This document shows positions 27,792 through 41,300 of a stretch of 64,000 bases of DNA, in pieces. The position numbers and the translations under genes were made by a program. The notes under the pieces are model-generated. The model had not been told where the DNA came from and ran no database searches. It saw only the letters and a list, made by a program, of their open reading frames with translations. Source of the stretch: Chrysemys picta bellii (lineage: Eukaryota > Chordata > Testudines > Emydidae); NCBI RefSeq assembly GCF_011386835.1, contig NC_088792.1, forward strand, positions 57,726,081-57,790,080, read 5' to 3'. The number at the start of each line of letters is the position of its first letter. Position 1 is the first letter of the stretch.

Positions 27792-30334
27792 CACTGGTCT
27801 ACAATTTTTGAGAAGTCGTCTGCTTCAGAGATAAAATGTGCTATTTATTATGTATTTTGATGTGCTGAATTCAAATATGACAATTAAAACAACTGATTGG
27901 CTACTGTTTCTAAGATATTTAAGTTTTTACATTTTATGTCTATGTATATTGTGTAGATAGTAGAGTTTTAATCATAAATTGTAAACCTAGGTCTTTTCAT
28001 GTGTTTATGGTTGCTTTACATGAGAATATGTCACCTGTCCTGTTTATGTAACACTTTAAAAATCCGCAAAAGGGTTATATAAATAAAATGTATTAGGAAA
28101 CAAAAGGCAAAAAACTATTCTGTACATAGTTTAGTCCTAGTCAGTGTCTACTTGGCGCTTCTTGGCTTGTCTCTTGTATTCATTAAATGGAGCATCTCTT
28201 GTCACTCTCCAGCAATAGTCTGCAAGCATTGATGGGCTCCATTTGCCCCGATAGCGTTTCTCCATTGTTGCAATGTCCTGGTGAAATCGCTCGCCGTGCT
28301 CGTCGCTCACTGCTCCGCAGTTTGGTGGAAAAAAATCTAGATGAGAGTGCAAAAACTGTATCTTTAGTGACATGTTGCAACCAAGGCTTTTGTATGCCTT
28401 GAGGAGGTTTTCCACCAACACCCTGTAGTTGTCTGCCTTGTTGTTTCCGAGAAAATTTATTGCCACCAACTGGAAGGCTTTCCATGCCGTCTTTTCCTTG
28501 CCACGCAGTGCATGGTCAAATGCATCATCTCGAAGAAGTTCACGAATCTGAGGACCAACAAAGACACCTTCCTTTATCTTAGCTTCACTTAACCTTGGAA
28601 ATTTTCCACAGAGGTACTTGAAAGCTGCTTGTGTTTTGTCAATGGCCTTGACAAAGTTCTTCATCAGACCCAGCTTGATGTGTAAGGTGGTAACAAAATC
28701 TTCCTTGATTCAACAAGTGGTGGATGCTGAACACTTTTCCTCCCAGGCTCCAATGACTGTCGGAGTGGCCAATCTTTCTTGATGTAGTGGGAATCTCTTG
28801 CACGACTATCCCATTCGCAGAGAAAACACCAGTACTTTGGTCTGCAGACTGGATACACAAGCAAGAGAGCAACAACCTTCAAATCGCCACAAAGCTGCCA
28901 CTGATGTTGGTCATAGTTTATGCACCTCAAAAGTTGTTTCATGTTGTCATAGGTTTCCTTCATATGGACTGCATGACCAACTGGAATTGATGGCAAAACA
29001 TTGCCATTATGCAGTAAAACAGCTTTAAGACTCGTCTTTGACTAATCAATGAACAGTCTCCACTTATCTGGATCGTGAACAATGTTGAGGGCTGCCATCA
29101 CACCATCGATGTTGTTGAAGGCTACAAGATCACCTTCCATGAAGAAGAATGGGACAAGATCCTTCTGACGGTCACGGAACATGGAAACCCTAACATCACT
29201 TGCCAGGAGATTCCACTGCTGTAGTCTGGAGCCCAACAGCTCTGCCTTACTCTTGGGTAGTTCCAAGTCCCTGACAAGGTCATTCAGTTCACCTTGTGTT
29301 ATGAGGTGTGGCTCAGAGGAGGAGGATGGGAGAAAATGTGGGTCCTGTGACATTGATGGTTCAGGACCAGAAGTTTCATCCTCTTCCTCGTCTGACTCAA
29401 GTGAGAATGATTCTGGTGCATCAGGAACCGGCAGTCCTTCTCCGTGGGGTACTGGTCGTATAGCTGATGGAAGGTTTGGATAATGCACAGTACACTTTTT
29501 CTTCCTTGACACACCTTTCCCAACTGGAGGCACCATACAGAAGTAACAATTGCTGGTAGGATCTGTTGGCTCTCTCCAAATCATTGGCACTGCAAAAGGC
29601 ATAGATTTCCTTTTCCTGTTCAACCACTGGCGAAGATTTGTTGCACAAGTGTTGCAGCATATGTGTGGGCCCCACCTCTTGTCCTGATCTCCAATTGTGC
29701 AGCCAAAATAAAGGTGATAGGCTTTGTTAACCATAGTGGTTATACTGCGCTTTTGTGATGCAAAAGTCACTTCACCACAAACATAGCAGAAGTTATCTGC
29801 ACTGTTTACACAAGTACGAGGTATCTCTGCTCACTTTGGCTAAACAGAAATGTGTCCCTTTGCAAAATCAAACACTGACAAATAAGAGAGCACGACACTG
29901 TATGATTTCTAGAGCTGATATAGGGCAATTTGTTCAGCAGAGTGATGTAAGCTTCGTTATGATTGCATCATCCATGACTTCTAGGAATAACATGATGCAA
30001 TTCATATCATGTATGACGCAATACCAGCTTCAGATTGCATCATTCATTGTTTTGCCTAAAAAGCAAGTACTGTCCAAACCCAGTCATAGATTTATTCATA
30101 GTTCCAGTCAAAAATGTATTTTAGTCATTTCTGGTTTAAATTGAGATCCCTTCCCTTTATAACTCACTTATCCTCTGCCATTCCCAAGTCAAGGGTCGTA
30201 TATACTGACCCAATAGCATATCTTGAAAACTAGAGCCAATCAACAATTTTAAGCATCATTTTCGTTCTCAGTGACCCAGAATTAGTAAAGTTTGACTACA
30301 TTTATTTCAGAAGCATTTTGGCTGTAGAGCAGTG
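27792..30334 (-). mobile_element. DNA transposon copy A (CACTG termini, probably CMC/Chapaev-type), near full length
   Basis: The plus strand starts CACTGGTCTACAATTTT and ends ATTTTGGCTGTAGAGCAGTG, so the termini are CACTG(C/G)TCTACA inverted repeats. The flanks duplicate TTA (27789-27791 and 30335-30337). The 2543-bp body carries one transposase-like gene on the minus strand (about 29824-28137), with non-coding tails of about 510 and 345 bases. CACTG ends and 3-bp duplications suit the CMC group (CACTA/Mirage/Chapaev, perhaps Chapaev-3); that name is an inference. Copy B at 49375-50719 is a deleted relative in the opposite orientation. Confidence 0.85.
28137..29824 (-). pseudogene. transposase-like gene of copy A, broken at three points
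   Basis: Read on the minus strand, the product is about 560 residues. The N-terminus has cysteine pairs (C-Y-V-C, H-I-C-C-N-T-C, then N-C-Y-F-C) like a zinc-binding module, then a charged linker with an acidic DEEEDE run, then a C-terminal core with GDLKVVALLL, CFLCEWDSR, MKNFVKAIDKTQAAFKYL and SDEHGERFHQD, plausible acidic catalytic region. I recognise the family as a multi-copy protein in arthropods and other animals. Defects: the start is ATA where copy B has ATG (29822-29824); TAG in frame at 29042-29044; a one-base deletion near 28683-28690. The final segment (28664-28137) is open to its stop. Catalytic residues are not assigned with certainty. Confidence 0.8.
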
Positions 30335-30367
30335 TTATCAGGCATCTGCCCTGTCAGATATCTTCTG

Positions 30368-30599
30368 TGCTCCTACCTATATATCCTACAGTCTCATGCG
30401 CAACCAATAAGTACGGGCCTAGGAGCACAGAAGATAAATATCTATATTTTTGGCATATAGCTAACATGATTGTGATCAGTCAGGAGCTGGAAATACTTGT
30501 TGCCCTGATTCACCTTTTGGCTTCTCCTTATCTCCATCCACCCACTTGGTCCACTTTCATGGCACAAGCACAATTCTATTCCTCTATAAAACTTCTGAT
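30368..30599. other. intergenic, nothing recognised
   Basis: Short stretch between the copy A transposon and the next MIR. No gene or repeat is identified. Confidence 0.4.
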
Positions 30600-30830
30600 C
30601 TTTTAGCGCCTTTCATCTGAGGCTCTTGAAGCACTTTGGAACTATTGAATTACGTCAGCGTCTCCCCGCCTCGGCAGGGTAAATACAGTTTTCTCAGTAT
30701 TACAGATGGGGAAACTGAGGCAAGGAGGCTACATGACTTGCCAATGGCACAAAAGTTCATGGGAGAGCCAGGAGCAGAACCCATATTTCTTGACCCCGAA
30801 TCCCATTCTCTAGCCACAAGCTTCTGACAC
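30600..30830 (+). repeat. MIR SINE
   Basis: MIR core words: 'tattacagatggggaaactg', 'aggcaaggaggctacatgac', 'ttgccaatggcacaaa' and 'agccaggagcagaaccca'. Confidence 0.8.
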
Positions 30831-31379
30831 TGCTGTGCTTTCAATGGGCTTTAAAAGCTCTTGCTTGGGTACAGCTTTGGCAGTCTGTGTGCTGATTCCA
30901 ACAGGACAGAGAAATGTCAGTCAGATATAGAGAAACCTGTCAAAAGGATGTCACTGTCATAATGGAGGGTTTGGACACTGGAGGGAGTTGACTTGACTGT
31001 TACAGAGAGCCATGCTAGGTGCCTTAAGTTTCTAAACCCAGTCACTGCTCATGAGGTGGAACTCTCTAACCTGCATATATGCAGCGTTCAGGTCAGTGTG
31101 AGTTTGAAAATGGAGCTCATACAAGCAGAGCCAGCCTTCCATCACAGCTTGTCAGCTGGACTTATCTAAATATCAAACAATGACTAGTATAGGTGCAGCA
31201 GCAATTACCTGCCAGATATCAAATCCTTACACTGAACATGTACTTGTGCTAACTGCCCTGTCGAGCTTGGGTTTTTAACCATTAATGCTGGATAGTATAC
31301 ATATAAGGTGAAGTGGAGGGGGAGGTATTTTACAGCCTTTCCACCCCACCCCCGCCCTAAAGGATTAGTTTCTGAAGTA

Positions 31380-31426
31380 ATAAATTTGTTAGTCTCTAAG
31401 GTGCCACAAGTACTCCTGTTCTTCTT
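31380..31426 (+). mobile_element. 5'-truncated tail of the self-complementary SINE
   Basis: Only 47 bases: ttgttagtctctaaggtgcc and the T-rich end, matching the 3' arm of the SINE at 12727-12939. A 12-bp duplication gtttctgaagta flanks it exactly (31368-31379 and 31427-31438). It shows that the T-rich arm is the true 3' end and that the family is copied by target-primed reverse transcription. Confidence 0.8.
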
Positions 31427-31789
31427 GTTTCTGAAGTAGCAGCTAACTAGAAATGTACTATACGTATGCAAATGCTGCACCTATCCAGTTCTAAAATCAG
31501 AACACATGTGAATAAGTTATATGGGAACTAAGCCATAACTAGGCTGTAAATAAGTCGGAATAAGGCACACATAGAGGGTAGTCTGTTAGGAAGAGGCGAG
31601 TTTTTTGAAAGTTACCAGACAATAGAACTGCTATACATTGTCTGAGTAACCATTTAAGGAAGGTTTAAATGACTATGGACCCATCTAAGGAATTCCTTGT
31701 GAAATGCTACCTTAAAAAGTGACCTTTGGATTGAATTTTGTCATTTTTTAATATAGTGAGAGAATAGTATAACCTAATATTTATATAGA

Positions 31790-32010
31790 GCTTCACCTGT
31801 TCAAAATCCTGTCCAGACATTAGCTGATTAAGATTCACAAAACCTCTAATGCAGTTGGAGATGGGTAAGTGGTGCTATCCCCATTTTACAGTTAGGGAAA
31901 GTGAGGCAGAAAAGTGAAGTGACTTGCCGCAGGCCATGCAGTGAGGCAATGACACCGCTAAAATGAGAGCTCAGGATTTCTCAACTCCCATCTTGGCTCA
32001 TTCTGAAGTC
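31790..32010 (+). repeat. MIR SINE
   Basis: MIR core: 'ctatccccattttacagtta', 'gggaaagtgaggcagaaa', 'gtgacttgccgcaggcca'. It ends before the minus-strand CR1 tail at 32048. Confidence 0.8.
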
Positions 32011-32047
32011 CCTTGGCTCCTTGGTTAGGCTGTTTACAGTTCTACAG

Positions 32048-32170
32048 TCATAGAGTTTAAAGCCGGAAGGGACCATTATGATCATCCCATTTGATCTCCT
32101 GCATAACACAGACCAAAGACTCTTTCCCAGTAATTTCTGCATTAAGCCCATGCCATTCAATTGCCATGCT
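32048..32170 (-). mobile_element. CR1 LINE 3' end, minus strand
   Basis: The plus strand reads 'catagagtttaaagccgga', 'agggaccattatgatcatc' and 'tgatctcctgcataacaca', the complement of the CR1 tail seen at 24550-24603. Short and 5'-truncated. Confidence 0.75.
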
Positions 32171-35100
32171 GTGCACAGTTGGGTTGTGTAACTTTTATTC
32201 TTGCGCTGTTTTACTCAGTTAATTCACATTATAAAGTCAGGGTACCAAACAACTTCTGGAACCCCTCTCCCCAACCCCCACAAAACCTGATGATTTCTCT
32301 CTGATGTGTGCTGTTTTGTCATATGCTATTGCTTATCTTCTTAATGCCAAATATATGATCCCTCTGTCACCTTCAGTTGTGGCTGTTAGATATCTGAACA
32401 TCTACTGTTGCAAGGAAGAGAGATCACATTTGATTAAAATGATACCAGAAGTCTCTTCTTCTGTTTTTGCATATTAAAGCACTCCACCCTTCTATTTTCC
32501 GTGCACAATTGAAAAATTCATATCCAATGCCTCCTTTTACTCTTACTCTTATAGGCTATCATCGAGATTAGGTTCTTTATAAACACCTGACTAGATAGTG
32601 TAAACCATGGAAATGAACAGGGTGTGTAGTCCAGTAGCACTACACTAATATAAAGAGAAATTACATTTTTAAAACCGTTTTTAATTTTAGCTTCTATGAT
32701 TTTGAATATCTTTCAAACTTGAACATTTCTTATCTCACAAGTGATGTGGTTTTCAACTTGCCAAACTGATTTTTATTTCTTCCTGTTTCTTAATGGATTT
32801 TGTTGAAGCCATAGCTGAGGGCTCATTTCTTAAGTACTTTAACTTAAAAAGAAAGAAGTAGGGGAGAAGGTGTGGTTAATTTGTTTCTAAAGAAGATCAG
32901 TGATTTCATTACTTAAGTGGATAGCGCCATCTGCTGGTACAATAGAGCCATGCAAACAATGAGAAGCGATGAGAAACTCAATGGAGTCTGGCTAAAAACT
33001 GACTGCATTTCTTTAACAGCTGAAAAACAACTGCTTGACCCGTTGTTTTGTAAATAGGTCATAATGAGCTTCCTTGATGATGATTAAAATGAATCAGGTT
33101 TATGAAGGGAAAAGAAAATGTATTACAATAATTGATGAAGGGAATGATCAATTCATGGTTCCACTGATTCGTAACTCCCATGTGAAGCTTTTTCTTCCGC
33201 TTCTCAGTTCTGAGTTGTCCCAGAAAGATAATGTCATTGAGGACAATGTATGCCATTGCTCATTTTAGCATGGGAGTGAAATCCTGGTCCCATTGAAGTT
33301 AATGGGAGTTTTGCCATTGACATCAACGGGGCCAAAATTTTACCCTGGATTTTCAAAAACTCCTAATGGAGTTATGCACCCAACTCCCATTGAGTTTCAA
33401 TGGTATTTGAGTTCCCAATTTGCTATGTATCACTTAGCCCTATTACATTGTGAACTCTACTGTAATCCTAGTAAGAATGCTCAGGTACGGCAGTGTACAC
33501 CTAACATACAATACTTACCAATCTTAATCAACCTTGGGCTGGCTGACTGCCCCAAGAAGACTAGGGAAGGAGCAGAATAGAATTAGGGGCTTTGATTACA
33601 AATTGTCCAAATTAAATGGGCTGTGTAAGTAGAGAGGCTGCTTGCACCCCTTGTGCCCTGCTCACAGCCTTTTGCACTTAAGGGCCAGTTACAGATAAGT
33701 GAATTTCCCACTTCAGCAGCTCATTGGCCCAGATGTAAGACATGTCTGAAAGTATTCTCAGAGAGAAAGTAGTGATAATAGAAAACGGCATGTATAAAGA
33801 GGGTATTGTTCTAAACCCTGCCCAGCAAACCATGCTGCATGGTCTTTTAACACCTAAGAAAGCGCTAAAAACAACCCCCAAGCCAAATTATCCCTCTCAT
33901 CCACCTGCTGGAAAAAACTTGTAGAACTATACAGGAAATACCTTTGTTTAATTTACTGAGTCAGTAAGTAACACAGACTGTAGTGTTAATTTGTAACATA
34001 CACCTGTTATAGTGCTCTTAAAAATTTAGAAGGGCGATCTCTTGAGAATTAGGTTTGCACAAGCAGTTATGTGAATAGTTTTACAATGTGTTTAAAGTAC
34101 AAGTACTGACATTATGTTTTATTTGTTTTTCCTATTCTTTTACTGTAGAAGGTTGAAATCTAAACTCAAATGATTAGTGGTCTTGTAAGAAATCAGAGGT
34201 TTTGGTCTTATTTACAAAGACTGAAGTCAAATGTCTTTGGGCTTTCAATCTGTGTAAAGTTAAACTGAGTGCAGTTTTAGTTTCTGAATCTGGTTTTTGT
34301 ATATTTAGTTTTCAGTTTAAATCAAGCTAGAGACATTCTTAACATAATGGAGTAAGTGGAAAGTTTCAGGAGTATCACTTTTCAAAGGCTTTAGAAAAAA
34401 GAAGGCATAAATATGATCCTCAAAAATAAATAACAAATACCAAAAAATGATCTTGTTACTGTGACTGTTTATACAACATTAGAGAAGACCAGACTTACTT
34501 TTGGTGGTTACTAAACTTCTTTGGTGAAAGCCACAGAAATGAACGTTTGTGAAATCGTTTAATCACTGCTAAATAACATCTACTAAAGCTCTTATTAGTA
34601 GATATCACAATGTGGTGTATTAGTCTTCCATGGAAAAGGGTCTATTTCCTCTTGTACCATTCAGATGTGAATATAACCAAAAGTGTTCTGTTTCCACTTG
34701 ACATCCTGTGAGTCCAATCTCTGAATGTTCTTTTCCTGCTGTTGTACTTCCTCAACTCATTGCTAGAAGACCATCATAAATACTAGAGAACACATTGACC
34801 AGGAGCTATAACCTGAAAATTGGATATGGGCTAAGGAGGATTTGGGGGATGGTGAATGAGGGTCCATCAGACTATGGGGGTGAAAACTGGAAGCAGAATA
34901 TTTCCCTGTACACGTCACTATTCTTCAAAATGCACAGCACGACTTGCATCTCTATCGTAGCTTCCAAAGGCCAATCCACTTTGAGCTATGGAACTGAAGA
35001 TGCTAAACTACTAACACAATCATATTAACTTGTACACTAATAATTTTATAGCCAAGTATTTTAGAGTTACATGTGAATAATTAACTGATAACAGATATTT

Positions 35101-37030
35101 CATTTCCATCTCTTTCTTCTGTAATCTTTAAACACTTGCACATTGATAGCTTCTCACTGAAATGATGATACTGTAATTCTGCATTTTTCTATATTGCTTT
35201 TCATCCCCAAAGGTCTGGCAAGTTGATATAGACAAACTATACACAAGGACTACTTTGCTTTGTCAGTGAAATGCATCTGCATCTGTGGGGAAACGCATCA
35301 GTGGCTGAACAGCATCAAGCCGCACTACACAACATTTTGGGACAGCAAATAAGTGAAGATGAATATTATATTCCATTGAAACCACTGTAGAGTACTACAG
35401 TGATTGGTAGCTGACCATCCAAGTAGCAATTCAGTAAAAGCACAAAGATTAACACCTCTCTCCTTACAATATGTGCTGTATTGACCACAAGTGGATAGGA
35501 AGGTCCTGGCTTTGTCTTATCTGAAAGATGGCACCTTGAACAGGACAGTGTCTCCCACCACCATGGCTGAGTATTGTCTGAGAGCTGATTCTACAATTTG
35601 GCAGGCAGCACTCACCATTCAAATCCTACTTTGTGCTTCACCCAGAAAGGAAGTCTGTCACCTAGATAACAAATCAGGTCAATCATGCTTAGATTGTGGG
35701 AGGTGAGGAGCTCAGAGCCCAGCTGGAGTAGAAGCAGTAATTCAAAACTGCTCTCTCAAAATCTCTATATACTTCTACATAGGGATTAAAAAGATTTTAA
35801 TAACTCCCAACATACATATGCATTTTAAAAGGTATTTGAAACACCTCCTTAGTTAGATAACTAGTCTACAGAGCACAATGCCCAGACAGATTATACACTG
35901 AACTGGATGAGAATACATCCTAAAACATTTATGGCCTGATTTCTTCAGAGATGATGAGCACTCAGTGCCCACTGCTGGCAGTGGCAACAGCAGGTGTGTA
36001 TCATCTCTTGACATTGGGCCATTAATAACATTGTAATCAGGAAAAATGTATTTTAAAACAACACAGCGGAGGATCAGATTTCAGAACAACCCAAGAATAC
36101 TGCACACTAACTTGCAGGGTTTTTCCATCAGTGAAAGTGTCTACTTGCCTTAGGGGTCTGAATGACAACCAGAAAATCTCTGATTCATCTCAATAAAGTA
36201 GTTGAATGAAAACTAGATATCATATGCTTCGCCCTCTCCCCGCCTCTCCCCAAGGGCCCATTCACCATTGTGGAAACTCCACTTCTGGCATTACAAGATG
36301 ATTCACAACAGATGTGCACTTTAAAAAAAAAAAGTGCTCTAGGTGATGCTAGAATGATTAAAATACAAGTTTTGCTAGTTCTGAGCCACAGTGGTTTTGT
36401 TCCTACTGAATAACTGTTCTTTGTTGGGTTTGTGTTCTGGTTACTTTCCACAACAATTATTTACAGTAAACCTAACTTCATAACTGGCAGAACACTTATT
36501 GAATTACTCTTCTCAGTGGTTTATATTGGCTGTAAACTTTACTCTGTTTCCCAGCCTAATGCCTAAGCTCCCCTGGCTCACATCTTAGCCTTCATCTTGT
36601 TCCAATAGCGTTGTCTCCTACCCTCTCCAGTTTGTCTGCTCACACTGACTCCTCCATCTTTGAACTATCCTGCAGTGTAGTCCTGGCAAACCTTGCTTCC
36701 TTAATCTTTCTGCCAGGATTATTTTCTCTTTCTCAGCTGCTCTGAAGTTCTGAGGTTCCCTGACTCACTGCCGTCTTTCCATCTGCTTCCCTTTGCCCAA
36801 TAAGATTATTTCCCACTCACGCTAGGCCTCCCAAAGCTTCCAGCTCCTTTTACAGATACTTGGGATGGATGAATATAAGGAAAAAATGGAACATATCACT
36901 GAAAATGTGTGTTGATGGATAGGATCAGATCATCCATGGATATGGTTGACTAACTTCTTTAGCATAAAAAAGACATGTTGCCAGATACTGTATTTAATAT
37001 TTCTATAATATGCTAATAACATTGAGCAGT
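32171..37030. other. intergenic DNA, little recognised
   Basis: Mostly AT-rich, apparently unique sequence. A small palindromic repeat (gtgaaatcctggtcccatt, then ccattgacatcaacggggcc) lies near 33280-33345, similar in text to 42810-42863. Open frames are short and lack recognisable domains. Confidence 0.45.
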
Positions 37031-37159
37031 ACTAAGGAGTAGCGTGGGGCAGTACTGCTCCAGGGGGAGCACTAGGAGGCATTCTGCCCATCTCCCAGGG
37101 GCTCCCTGGTGTGCATGAGAACACACACACTGCTACGCTGGAAGGACAGCAGCTGTGAT

Positions 37160-38330
37160 GCAGTGGGGTTCACCCAGACCAGTAAAGGGTTCGGTCATCA
37201 CCTGTGTTCCAACTCTGGGTGCTCACAGCCCTGACTCTAACAGCCAGCATACAAGCATGCAGGTCTCAACCTGGCTTTCACCACAACGAGTAACATCTTT
37301 CTGCAGTGTCCACTCCCTCTCACTTGAATGCTCACGCAACTGTATTAAGTTCTCTGCTCCTTTGAAAGAGATGGTACACAACAGGCTTACTGAGTTGACA
37401 AACCCACCACTTCAATCAAAGCACTGAGTTGGTTTATTGTAAAAGTAAAATAACTTTATTAAGAAATGGACATAGGTGTAAGTGATATCAAGTATAAGGA
37501 ATAGGGATAGAAATTGTTACAAACAAACCAAAAGTAAAAAAATACACATCTAAAACTCAACCTAACAAATAGTCTTTCATTCCAAGAAGTTTTTCTCACA
37601 CAGTAATTCTTCCAGCATGGCCGGCCTGTCCTTTAGCAAGGACCAAACACACTGGAGTCCTCAGGTAAAGGATAACTTAGGGGTTCTCTCCTCTTCTTTT
37701 TATAGTCCAGTAAATTTTGAAAAGTGTTCTTTGAAAAGTAAGCCCAGATAGAACTTCTCTCTCTCCTGCTAGGATATAGATGCCATGCTATCTTTTTCCC
37801 TCACTTATTAGCTTAAGTGCTTTGTCTACCTTACATGTAAACTTACTTCCATTGTCTCTGCCTGATGGCTAGGGTGGTCAGATAAGCAAATACGCATTCC
37901 TTTGTCTAGGAAGGACTGGGCTTATGCATTTGCTTGCCAAGCACATATATATAACTTTTTACACACACCCCTACATCAATTGTGGGCAACCTGCAGCCCG
38001 CAGGCTGCACGTGGCCTGACAGGGTAATCCACTGGCGGGCCATCAGACCGTTTGTTTACATTTGCACGGCCACCCACAGCTCCCATTGGCCGGAAACCTT
38101 TGTATGGCCACTGGGAGCTGTGGGCGACCATGCACATGTAAACAAATGGTTTGGCGGCCCGCCAGCGGGTTACCTTGACAGGCCACGTGCGTATGTATTT
38201 TGGGGACCTGCGTGTTAACAGTTTGTATATAATACCTTACATGACACCTTTTAGATACAGATTATGCCAACAGTGTGTGAGGTATAGTGAGTGTGCCAGG
38301 CCTGACAAGAGTTACTGACACAGAGTAGTG
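37160..38330 (-). mobile_element. LTR-like sequence, probably minus orientation, with a nested hAT element
   Basis: The long, fairly uniform T/A-rich block with 'ggtttattgtaaaagtaaaa' and 'taactttattaag' resembles a turtle LTR read backwards (the AATAAA-type signals fall on the minus strand). Ends and target duplications were not found. The palindromic element at 37979-38217 interrupts it. Confidence 0.4.
37979..38217. mobile_element. palindromic hAT miniature element (GGGCAACCTGCAGCCCG type)
   Basis: Left part: tgtgggcaacctgcagcccg, then cctgacagggtaatccactg and gcgggccatcagac. Right part repeats these inverted: 'ggcggcccgccagcgggtta' and 'ccttgacaggccacgtg'. The inner arms gctcccattggcc / ggccactgggagctg also pair. 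Right end and 8-bp duplications are degraded. Confidence 0.7.
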
Positions 38331-41300
38331 AACCACCAATGGGCTCCTGTCATCCCATGGCAAACCAGCTCTGGTGGCTGGTCAGAGGGTGAATGGGTGG
38401 TGCTACAATTCCACCTGCTTCCTTTGGCCCATTATGCTTTCTGGAGGGAGCAGTTTGGAAGCAGCCCTTGTATTCTCTAAGTCCAGTAGCTTTTTTTATT
38501 TCCCCTTGCATTGAGCTGCTATGTAATGGTGAGCCACAATCTAGTCCACTGGAATAAGACTACAAAACCTAGAAGCATTGATCATATTGAATCTGTTCTA
38601 ATGCAATGATACAATAAGTTTGTATAAATCAGAGAATCAAATGCAGTAAGGTGATCATTAAACTCCTTTCTTTGGGGTATATGTTGTCTGTACCCAATTC
38701 CATATATTTCCAGTTTAAAAGTGAATGACTACCTTTTTCACAAGGGTGTTTGTGGGTATTGCCTAAGGTTTATCCGGCAGCCATCCTGCATGTGGAATGT
38801 CTGCAGGATTGGGCCAAATATATGAGTAGTCTGAATAGATTACAAATGGTTTTAACTGTGAACCTATCAATGTTGGGTGAAGGTTCTAGTATGTCATCCA
38901 AGTAGTGTGTTGTTTCTTCACAAGCTATTTATCGCTTTAGTAGGACTCTTGTAGGAGGCAGAAAATAACACCGTCTTGTGGTATTATTTGCATTTCTAGA
39001 TGGTGGAAATATTGAGTGAATAACAGAATTTGTGGTGTTTCTACTCCATATCTGACTTATTGAGGCAACAAAAGTCTATAGAAAAACAAAGGCAAGCATC
39101 AATATATTTGGGAGTTTGGCGGGCTGGCGTTCCTGTTGAGCAAATATGGAATTTCAATATTTATATCTTTACAAACCCTCAAAGAATACTGATGTGGTCC
39201 ATGAGATAAGGACTTGATAGATACAGTTCCTCTAGTTGGCAGTGTTGCATTGTTAATAGTTAAAAGATCGATGTTCTTGTTTCAGCTTCTTTGGAACCTC
39301 CTAATGTGTTCAGGACAAAAACTTTAAACAAAAAACAACTACATGTAAATATTCACAATGCTAAGGGAAAATGTTAAAAATGCATTTAAATAATAATGAT
39401 TTTAGGGGGTTTTTTGTCTTCATTTTTTTTGTGCACACAGTAATTTGAGGCAGGACAGGAGCAGAAACTCAGACCAGATTTTAGGGAAGAGAGCCAGGAA
39501 ATTCAGCATGTGTTTGGAAGAGACTGAGAGCTCAGAAATATTCAATGAAACTTTCTGACTGCCACAAGAAATGAAAAGCAGCTGCATTCCCCTACGGTCA
39601 AAGTGTCCTATTAAAGACTTCACAAGCAAGATTGGTCTCCAGAAACAGATTGGAATACTTTGCTGCAGCTGTGAAAGTGAGTCAACCAGGCATCTGTTGA
39701 AAGAGATGGCTGTTGCTGCAGTATTTTTATGATGATTTTCTGCAGTGACATCACTCTCTGCTTTAAAATGTAATACTATATAAATAAAAAACACTGTAAA
39801 GGGGAAGTATTTGGGTCTTGAGTACAGGCATTCCTTTACCTATTATTATAACTAAGGGTCCATCCTAGGGCTTAACTCCCATGAGGCATTGACTCAGGAG
39901 GACATGAGAACTCAGTATGACTTAGCATTGGGCTCCCTTTTAGCCCACTATTCTTCAACCAAACCTTCTTAAGGCTTGATCCTGCAAGCTGCTGAGAACA
40001 TATTTACCTTTAAGCACCCCCACTGATGTCAATAAGACAATTCATGTGCTTAAAGTGTGCTGGGTTAGGGTCAGATGGTGCCGGATCAAATGCTTAGTAA
40101 GCAGTTATGAACGCAGCACTCATGCTATGAGCTGAAGCTGCCTTTTCTGTCCCTGTTGGTGTCTGGCTGTTAGGAAGATGTTCTTAATGAGCACCCCTCA
40201 TCAATCTAAAAAACCAGGGAGCTTCATTAAGGTCTAGATTCCAGCTCTGATTGTTGAATTATGGAGGGAATTCAAAATACGATAACTTCAGTGTGATACA
40301 GCCTTGAGGTCACTGCATGGGCCTTGTTTCTGATATACAAAAATTAGAGTAAGTTTGAATTCATTCTGTACAATTCCATGAAGTAATCATTCATCATCAA
40401 TCAGTTATGATATCATAAAGCATTTTTAACTCAAGCAGAGAAGGAGAAAATATCAATGAATTTCGACTCTCTCTTCATAAAGAGCCTGTTTTCACACAGT
40501 TATTCTCTGTAATGTAGACTAAATGAAATTCAGAAAGCAATCTAGAAGAAAATGTTTCAAAACAGATTTTTTTTCCCCAAAGGTTTTTGAGGAGTCATGG
40601 TCTCTCTAATTATATGTCATGTGTCAGAAGCAAAACAAAGATATTAGTGTCTAAGTGAAGACAACACCACACTAAATGTAGGTCAGCAAGAGAACACTTT
40701 AAAGATGGGAATATCCAGGAAGGTGGACACATCCACTGGCATGAATTTATTCTTGTGGTCTTCAACATTCTGTGAAACAGGAAGATCAGACTCCAGCATC
40801 TATTGCCTAAAACCTCACCTCTATAGTTACTTTCTATTCCTACCCTAGATTCAGTGTAATGTTTTCTGCTTTTTTTATACTGAAAGCCAACATGCCTGAC
40901 ATAGAACCAGTTTTAATTCTGGAGTGGCTTCTATCTGGCTACAACATTTAAAAAAAAATTAAGTCAAGGACTAATAAGAGGCAGATAATGACATAACCCA
41001 ATGCTCAGCATTACAGGTGAGGCCTGGGGTCAGCCTGGGATGCACAAAGATGATCCATCATCTATTGCACTGGAATCACTTGGACTTTCCTATTTCATTT
41101 CTAAATTACCTCCACAAATTGGGTGCTGTCTCAATACAGATGTTAGTAGTAACTTACGGCCTCAAAAACACAGGAGGAAGCTCTCTTTTTGAGCTTAAAT
41201 GGGCTGAGGTGATTTGAATAAGAGCATTGTAGATCAGCATTAGCAGGAAGAGTGCTCTATAGTCAGCGAGGCTGGGCCTCCAAATTTAATTAGCCAGGAT

